Under the pieces are notes generated by a model. The model ran no database searches, was not told the DNA's origin, and worked only from the letters and a program-made list of their open reading frames with translations. A stretch of DNA of 64,000 nt. It comes from Triticum aestivum (taxonomy: Eukaryota > Streptophyta > Magnoliopsida > Poales > Poaceae). Below, in pieces: positions 57,375 to 64,000 of this stretch; the first letter of the stretch is position 1, and the number at the start of each line of letters is the position of its first letter. The DNA is taken from positions 249,296,156-249,360,155 of the forward strand of contig NC_057804.1 in assembly GCF_018294505.1 (NCBI RefSeq), written 5' to 3'. A program made the position numbers and the translations under genes.

Positions 57375-58290
57375 TGTCGGTGTACTAGAGTAGGGGTACC
57401 CTAGTATCCCGAGCTTGTGCACGGGCAGTCGCAGCACCCCGCGGCAAGGCTTGCCGGGTGACCGCCAAGGTCCTCCGTGGTTCCTTTGGAGCCATTCAAG
57501 AACAAAGTATTCAAGCCAAGGAGACAAGGCCCCGGCAAGAGGAGCTTGCTGGGAAGGCCAACCAAGGCATCTCAAGGAACTTGCCGCGATGCGCCACGCG
57601 TCCCGGCAAGGCCCGGTGAGCGACAAGCTTCCGGACATGACAAGACAACGACCGCGGCAAGGCGCTTGCCGCGGCAAGCTACCACTCTGTACCCGCGCTC
57701 CAGCACATCCACCAACGTGTCGCCCTGGGGCCTTTCCAGGCGCGCGTGGCAAGAGGCTGTGCAGCCAGCGGTGCACAGTGGCAAGCGACACTGACAAGAC
57801 TTCCATCGTGGCGAGCGGTGGCGTCCCTGACGGTCCCTTTTTGCACTATTTGGGCGACGCAGACGGGCATTTAATGCCTTTGTCCCCTGCTGTCAGGGTT
57901 AGGTATGATACACTGTACAGGTAGTTGTACCAACCGCGATTCCTTTTCAATTTTTACCCTTGTCTACGTTGCCACCTGTCGGAGACCCCTTTAGCATATA
58001 AAAGGAGGCCCATGCGCAACGTGGAGGGGGGTTGGAAGGCAGAAAAACACTCACGCTCGGTCTCATTAGCAGCTAGTGTGTACTGTAGCACTCAGCGCTC
58101 CTGAGCAAGAACTCAATATACTCAGACATGCAGCAGTAGGAGTGTTATCTCTCCGGAGAGCTCCAAAGCTGGGTAAACTGCTCGTGTGTTTCGCCTCGAT
58201 CTGCTCTTCGTGCGATCTCCGCCCCCCGCCGAACCAAAAGGGGCTCGGTCCGCCGGTCCCATAGGTGTTCGTGGATCAGCTTCCCCGACA
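57375..58290 (+). repeat. 5' LTR of the Tat-type element (916 bp)
   Basis: It runs TGTCGGTGTAC to CTTCCCCGACA, with TGTCGG/CCGACA inverted ends. The word ggcaag/cttgcc is strikingly frequent. A TATAAAA box at 57997-58003 is probably the promoter for the genomic RNA. Confidence 0.92.
57997..58003 (+). promoter_or_regulatory. TATA box in the Tat-type LTR
   Basis: TATAAAA in a GC-rich setting, about 290 bases before the LTR end, is a suitable position for initiation of the U3-R transcript. Confidence 0.6.
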
Positions 58291-58294
58291 TCTT

Positions 58295-58312
58295 TGGCGC
58301 GCCAGGTAGGGG
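58295..58312 (+). promoter_or_regulatory. Primer-binding site (TGGCGCGCCAGGTAGGGG)
   Basis: It lies four bases after the LTR end, as expected for the tRNA primer. It differs from the sites of the other four elements. Confidence 0.8.
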
Positions 58313-58377
58313 GCTTCGAGGTTGTGTGAACCTAATCCGGCGTTCACACGAGCTAGATCTTCATTTTCTTCATCGAC

Positions 58378-60294
58378 ATGCCACCGAAGAAGAAGGCTTC
58401 GGCGGCAACTGTTCCGTCCACGTCGATCCCACCACCACCAGAGCAAACGAGTGGTGGGGTAGACACCGGCGGAAGAGTGGACATCGACGAGGGAGCTCAC
58501 GGTGCTGCCAGGTCCAAGGACAAGGCTGCGCAGACCTCGGCGTCCGTACGTGCACCGCGCCCATCTCAGGAAGCGCAGGACCGACAGCGTCATGGTATTC
58601 GCAGTGCCATACGTCTGTTGGACCAAGATCAAGATGGTGGATCTCGGGGTGCTCAAGACCGGCATGCACGCCAACATGCTGGCACGAGCGAGACACGGTT
58701 TCCTAGACGGGATACTACTCCTTCTAACATAGTTAGAAGTCCGAGCATATCCCGCTCCTCGCACCGTTCGCCACTGCCGCCCACCACTCCAACAGAAGCT
58801 TTGGCGCGAGCTCAACTGCTCCTGGATTACCCTCCAACGGCAGACAAGATCGACGGATGGAGGGCCACCATTCAGAGTCTCATCAGCTTCGCCAACGGCG
58901 ACACTCCGCGGCAGCCGAGTACATCACTGCCGCGGCAGGACTGCCAGGCATGAGCCGATGGCGACGAAACCGGTGGGGGTGCAACCACCATGCACTCTCC
59001 ACCACGAAGGCCAAGATTGCCGACTCGCCGGATCCACCTCGACAGCGACTCCACCGCATCATCAGATCCACGAGCTCGTCGCGATCAGCGCCAAGTTCTT
59101 CACGAATGACAGCAAGAAGACGCTCGTACTCGCATCGAGCGCCGAAGAGAAGCGCGGCGTCAATCGGACCAGCGCACTGGGCCCTCTGTCGACATGCATG
59201 CTCCAGGGGAACCAGGCGACTTGCCGTACGCAGTAGGTTGCCCTGCGTTCACTCGTGAGCTGCGGCAAGTCCAGTGGCCCAGCACGAAGAATTTCAAGCC
59301 AGACGTACCAGAGAAGTACGACGACAAGTCGCATCCGTCGGAGTTCCTCAGCATCTACACCATCGCGGTGCAAGCTGCCGGGGGGCGGGACGACAAGATC
59401 CTGGCCAACTACTTCCCGCTGGTGCTCAAGCCCAATGTCAGATCCTGGCTCATGCACTTGCCGGACAACTCCATATCATCCTGGGCACACCTATGCCATC
59501 AGTTTGTCGGTGCCTTTACAGGCGGCCACAAGCCTCATGGCCAAGAGAGCGACCTTCATCTGCTCGCCCAGAAGGAAGGAGAGCCCCTGCGCAAGTACAT
59601 TCAGAGATTCAGTCGCGTACAGCACAACATCCCAGATGTCCACCCTGCCGCGGTAATCAGTGCGTTCCATCAGAACGTGCGAAACCGCAGGATGCGGGAG
59701 GAGATGGCGATGTGCAAGATCAGAGGAGTCAGTGAGCTATATGCCCTGGCCGACAAGTGTGCACGTGCTGAGGAAGGGAGGAAACTCCTCGGAGAGAATA
59801 CAGGAGCAGGACGATCTGATAGTGAGGAGGCTGCCCCGGCAAAGAAAAACCGGCGGCGGGACAACAGGAAAAAGAAAGGCAAAGATGTGCTAGTCGTTGA
59901 GCAATCCGACAAAGGAGGTGGCGCCAAGAAAGCCAAAGCTGGTAGCTCCGGCGAAGGGATTGCCGCAGGCACAAACTACCAGGCTGTGGCGGTCGCCGAC
60001 AAGCAGGACGGAACCAACAAGCAGTACTGCAAGATCAACCGCACCAAGGGCCATGACCTCCAGAGCTGCAAGAAGGTCGAGCAGCTTGTCGAGCAGCAAA
60101 AGGCTGAATACGAGCGACGCGACAAGGAGAAAGCCCAGGAAGGTGCTGGAGGAGCCGGCAAGAAATGCCCCGGCCGAGGAGGACGCCGCGGCAAGGCCAA
60201 GCAGCGGCAAGGAGACAGACCTCCCCGCGACCGCGACAAGGATGAAGATGACGACAACAATGAAGATATGGATAATGACGAGACCGATGAGTAG
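58378..60294 (+). pseudogene. Gag of the Tat-type element (in-frame stops)
   Basis: It starts MPPKKKASAATVPSTS 87 bases after the LTR. The N-terminal part is proline-rich, with RSSHRSPLPPTTPTE. Two TGA codons, at 58951-58953 and 59107-59109, interrupt the same frame. The conserved capsid region then reads WPSTKNFKPDVPEKYDDKSH, ILANYFPLVLKPNVRSWLMH and DLHLLAQKEGEPLRKYIQRF. The C-terminal part is basic (KKNRRRDNRKKKGKD) with a weak zinc-finger-like CKINRTKGHDLQSC, then an acidic DEDDDNNEDMD tail and a TAG at 60292-60294. The first two stops look like CGA to TGA changes. Whether the last TAG is a natural gag end or a mutation is not clear, because the frame continues into protease. Confidence 0.85.
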
Positions 60295-63200
60295 GAATTC
60301 CAGAAAGCCACAGACGTCATGTGCGTTGACGGCGGTGCTTCTCTGCATACTTCACACCGCCAGCTCAAGCAGTGGGTGTGGGAAGTCAATGCGGCAGAAC
60401 CACCCGTCGAGTCACGCAAGCCTCTGAAATGGTCCAGCACGCCTATCATCTTTGATATTGAGGACCACCTTGATCGCATAACTGCGGTCGGGTGCTTGCC
60501 GATGTTGGTTTCACCAACTATCCGCAACCTCAAGGTCACTAAGATGCTAGTTGACGACGGGGCCGGCTTGAACCTGATCTCCTCCGCGGTACTCCAGAAA
60601 CTCCAGATCCCTGATGGCGAGCTCGAAGAGACCGGCACATTCCAAGGAATCAATCTGGGAAGGAGCAAGCCGAAGGGAAAGATCACGTTGCCGGTGAAAT
60701 TTGGCAGCGAGTTGAACTTCAGGACTGAGAGGGTCACTTTTGACGTTGCTGACTTTCCATTGCCTTACAATGGGATACTCGGCCGTCCAGCACTCTCCAA
60801 ATTCATGGCAGCCTCTCACTATGCATACAACATGCTGAAGATGCCAGGCCCGATAAGTGTCATCTCTGGGAGTACCTTCGTACGCGGATGCACTCACATC
60901 TCCGTTGACCAGAAGAGGTAGTAGTACTCCCTCAACTCCTTCGTGGCGAGCTAGGGGGGGGGGAAGATTGCCTGCTCCTTTCGCAGCGCCACGAGCCGCT
61001 GCGCCTCGGCCGACTTCACGACCTTCTCCTTGTCGGCTTTCGGAGCCATGGCGGAGGTGGTGGGGGAGATCGACAAGAAGGATGCTCTTATCTGTGCCGA
61101 CAAGATCTACCGGGAAGCAGCAGCCGCAGCAGATCGCAAGTCACTTGCCGTTGAAGCTCCCGGGGCGAAGAAGAAGACCAAGTCCGGCAAGAGTTCTGAT
61201 GCCCACTCCGGCAAGTGCACCTCTTCGGAGTGCTGCACTACCGTCGAGGACGCACCATCGAGCTCCACCGGCAAGTGTAAGAAGACAATGGCAGCTCCAG
61301 CAGAGACCAAGAAGGTGTCCGCCAAGGAGGATGGCACTGGTGGTACTTTCACCATCAGTGCCACTCTCGACCCTAAATAGGAAAGCGCGCTCGTTGCTTT
61401 CCTGCGGGCGAACGTCGACGTATTTGCGTGGCAACCGTCTGACATCCCCGGTGTTCCTAGGAAAGTAATCAAGCACCATCTTGCCATCTGTCCTCATGCG
61501 CGGCCCGTCAAGCAGAAAGTCAGGAAGTAGGCAGTGGAGCACCAAGAATTCATCGCAGAAGAAATCAAGAAATTGGAAGCAGCAGGCCTTGTCAGAGGAG
61601 TGCTCCATCCTACGTGGTTGGCCAACCCTGTAGTCGTGCGCAAGGAAAACGGGAAATGGAGGCTTTGTATCGACTTTACCGATGTCAATAAAGCTTGTCC
61701 CAAAGACCCATTTCCCTTGCCGCGCATCGACCAGATTGTTCACTCCACGGCCGGATGTGACTTGCTTTCATTTCTTGATGCATACTCAGGATACCATCAG
61801 ATCTTCATGGCAGAAGAGGATGAGGAGAAGACCGCATTCATCACCCCATGTGGCACATACTGTTTCATACGGATGCCTTTCGGTTTAAAGAATGCTGGTT
61901 CAACATTTGCAAGGGTAGTCCATGACGCTTTTGAGCCGCAAATACACAGAAATGTGGAAGCCTACATGGATGACATAGTGGTCAAGAGCAAGGACAAGGC
62001 GACTCTGATTCCAGATTTAGACGAAACCTTTGCAAATCTGCGCAAGATCAACCTCAAGCTTAACCCCGAAAAGTGTGTGTTTGGAGTCCCCTCCGGCAAT
62101 CTTCTCGGGTTCTTCGTGTCTCAGCGGGGAATTGAAGTCAATCCCGACAAGATCAAGGCCATTGAGAAGATTGAAGCACCAAAGCGCGTCAAGGATGTGC
62201 GAAGACTTGCCGGTTGCGTAGCTGCTCTCAGCAGGTTTATCTCTAGGTCTGCTGAGCGCGCCCTGCCATTTTTTAAAATATTGAAAAAGGCGGGACCAAT
62301 GAAATGGACTCCGGAAGCGGAGGCTGCGCTGCAGGACTAAAAGAGATACCTGTCCTCCACTCCAACACTTGTAGCACCTAAGCCACAAGAGAAGTTGCTG
62401 CTATATATAGCGGCAACCAATCAAGTGATTAGTGCTGCGTTAGTAGCGGAGAGGGAGGCGGATGATGAGCCAGCAACCACGGCAGATGCATCCAGCGACA
62501 AGCAGGGGACTTCACCGGCAAGTTCTGGTCCCGACAAAGATGGATCTGCGCAGGCGCGTGAGAAGATGCAGAAAAGAATGGTGCAGTGCCAAGTTTACTT
62601 TGTCAGTTCCCTTCTACAGGGGGCTAGATCAAGGTACTCTGGTGTGCAGAAATTGCTTTTCGGCCTTCTCATGGCCTCGAGAAAGCTGCGCCATTACTTC
62701 CAAGCACATGAGATCACAGTCGTCACTCGTTTTCCGCTGAAGAGGATACTGCAAAATCCAGAAGCAACAGGCAGGATTGTCGAGTGGGCACTGGAACTGT
62801 CAAGCTTTGGCCTCAAGTTTGAGAGCACTTCAACTATCCAAAGCAGAGCATTGGCGGAGTTCATAGCAGAATGGACGCCAACACAAGATGAAGAAATTCC
62901 AGAAACGAGCATCCCCGTCAAGGAAGCAAGCAAAGAGAGGCTGATGTACTTTGATGGTGCCTTCTCGCTGCAAGGCGCCGGTGCAGGCGTGCTACTTGTT
63001 GCACCCAAAGGAGAGCACCTCAAGTACGTAGTCCAGATGCACTTTCCCAAGGAGCAAGCAACAAACAATACCGCAGAGTATGAAGGTTTGCTTGCCGGTC
63101 TCAGGATCGCGGCAGACCTTGGGATCAAGAAGCTCATTGTCAGGGGTGACTCACAACTTGTCATCCGCCAAGTGAACAAGAATTATCAAAGTCCCTTGAT

Positions 63201-64000
63201 GGAAGCTTACGTTGATGAAGTGAGAAAGCTAGAAGAGCACTTTGACGGCCTACGGATGGAACATGTTCCAAGAGCTCAGAACGACATTGCCGATGGCCTG
63301 TCGAAGTGCGCCGCACTTAAGTTACCTGTGGAACCAGGGATCTTTGTGCTCAAACTGACTCAACCGTCTGTAACGCCATCAACTGGACAGAACAAGAAGA
63401 GGAAGTTGATTTCTGGTGACTATTTTCCGGCAGAGCTCCCCGAAGCCGCCGCCAAGAAGGTCCTCAAGATCAACACCAAGGGTGCTGAGGAGCAGTCTGC
63501 TCCGGCAAGCCCTAGGGTTTGTTCCGTTGAAGCAGACGCTCCCCACAAGTTTTGCTCTGGCAAGCTTGCCGGGGAACGTCAAGCTCCGGCTGAGCCACAG
63601 GTTATCGCCGTAGAAGCGGATGTTCCCACAGCACCAGATGTGCCTTTAGTCCTTGTTGTCGAGCCGCAAGCTCTAGCATGGGCACAGCAGATTGTCCGTT
63701 TCCTTCAGACAGGAGAACTTCCCGAAGAGCAAGAAGAAGCGGAAAGAGTAGCCCGGCAGTCAAGTATGTACCAGTTTGTCGACAACAGACTGTACAGAAG
63801 AAGACTCAACGGCGTGAAATTGAAGTGTATTCACCGGGAAGACGGACAAAAACTGTTGGCAGAGATACATGGAGGCATATGTGGTCACCACATTGGCGCA
63901 AGAGCACTTGCCGGCAAAGCGTTCCGGCAAGGTTTCTTTTGGCTGACAGCCCTCCAGGATGCAACTGCACAAGTAACCAAGTGTGAAGCGTGCCAGTTCC
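60295..64000 (+). pseudogene. Protease-RT-RNase H-integrase of the Tat-type element (in-frame stops, 3' part outside window)
   Basis: The order is as in plant Tat elements. A protease-like region has VDDGAGLNLISSAVL (60550-60595; the usual D-G-G is D-D-G) and GILGRPAL. After an odd insert at 60921-61050 come a Lys/Ser-rich linker and the RT start with DVFAWQPSDIPGV. RT contains WLANPVVVRKENGKWRLCID, FGLKNAGSTF and YMDD at 61963-61974. A degenerate RNase H-like part is followed by a second RNase H starting YFDGAFSLQGAGAGVLL (62947) with NNTAEYEGLLAGL. Integrase begins with the zinc finger EIHGGICGHH and CEAC at the window end. In-frame stops: TAG 60919, TAG 60949, TAG 61378, TAG 61528 and TAA 62338, mostly explained by CAG or TGG to TAG changes. 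From 62341 to the end the frame is open. Confidence 0.88.

Larger units (their letters stand above)
57375..64000 (+). mobile_element. Tat/Retand-type gypsy retrotransposon, right end outside window
   Basis: The 5' LTR (57375-58290) is followed by a primer-binding site, gag, protease, RT, a degenerate RNase H-like region, a second RNase H and the beginning of integrase, where the window ends. The second RNase H downstream of the first is typical of the Tat lineage. The reading frame is the same from 58378 to 64000 but has several stop codons, so this copy is not functional. It is inserted in the gypsy fragment 55722-57374. Confidence 0.9.

Noticed and set aside
58276..58953. Minus-strand 179-codon frame opposite gag
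   Set aside because: It is the shadow of the gag N-terminus, which has the expected position after the primer-binding site.
59976..60737. 253-codon minus-strand frame across the gag/protease junction
   Set aside because: The plus strand carries recognisable gag and protease sequence here. The antisense frame has low-complexity serine/leucine runs only.

Overview
The window is grass nuclear DNA, most likely from a Triticeae species (wheat, Aegilops or barley group). It consists almost entirely of nested transposable elements, with a few decayed host-gene remnants between them. The evidence is spliced plant-type genes, a CACTA element with TTTGCCGTC subterminal repeats, Stowaway-type MITEs, and several long-LTR Ty3/gypsy elements of Triticeae type. 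A 378-base run of N (1901-2278) shows this is draft assembly. I found no bacterial, organellar, rRNA, tRNA or CRISPR features.

Layout. (1) 1-9140 is the right-hand part of a CACTA (En/Spm) transposon. It has a decayed TNP2-type transposase gene (882-4832), a second, better preserved eight-exon transposase gene (5049-7417), a minisatellite, a subterminal repeat zone and the terminal CACTACAGGAA end at 9140. (2) The CACTA lies inside the internal domain of a minus-strand gypsy element whose 5' LTR is at 10933-12608. (3) 12609-16373 is low-copy spacer with a possible gene remnant, MITEs and a SINA-like E3 ligase pseudogene (15476-16045, minus). (4) 16374-23669 is a minus-strand gypsy element without pol. 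Its outer (3') LTR end is truncated and abuts a coding-like segment. (5) 23670-24840 is the original upstream flank of an F-box gene.

(6) 24841-38925 is a complete, young chromovirus (Tekay/Del type, 'element A'). It has 4.03-kb LTRs, target duplication GTTAT, an extra ORF upstream of gag, and one intact 1491-codon gag-pol frame ending in a chromodomain. (7) 39119-40455 plus 52749-52830 is an F-box/DUF295 pseudogene. Its last coding exon is split by a second long-LTR element ('element B', 40456-52743, 4.15-kb LTRs, target duplication ATTAG). The internal region of B is a wreck of a Tekay-type pol. (8) 52831-55721 is spacer with a MITE and degenerate direct repeats. (9) 55722-57374 is an internal fragment related to the element in (4). 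(10) 57375-64000 is the left part of a Tat/Retand-type gypsy element on the plus strand, with LTR, gag, protease, RT, two RNase H regions and the start of integrase, and several in-frame stops.

How it fits together. Element A encodes every protein needed for its own transposition. Element B encodes none but shares A's primer-binding site, leader, polypurine tract and LTR blocks, so B was probably mobilised in trans by an A-like relative. Together A and B cut one F-box gene away from its upstream flank and away from its last 27 codons. The most unusual observations are the gene-like, phase-compatible exon blocks inside the LTRs of both A and B, the dsRNA-binding-domain-like ORF upstream of gag in A, and the reconstructable exon phase of the split F-box gene. 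All family names, and all ages or divergences counted by eye, are approximate.
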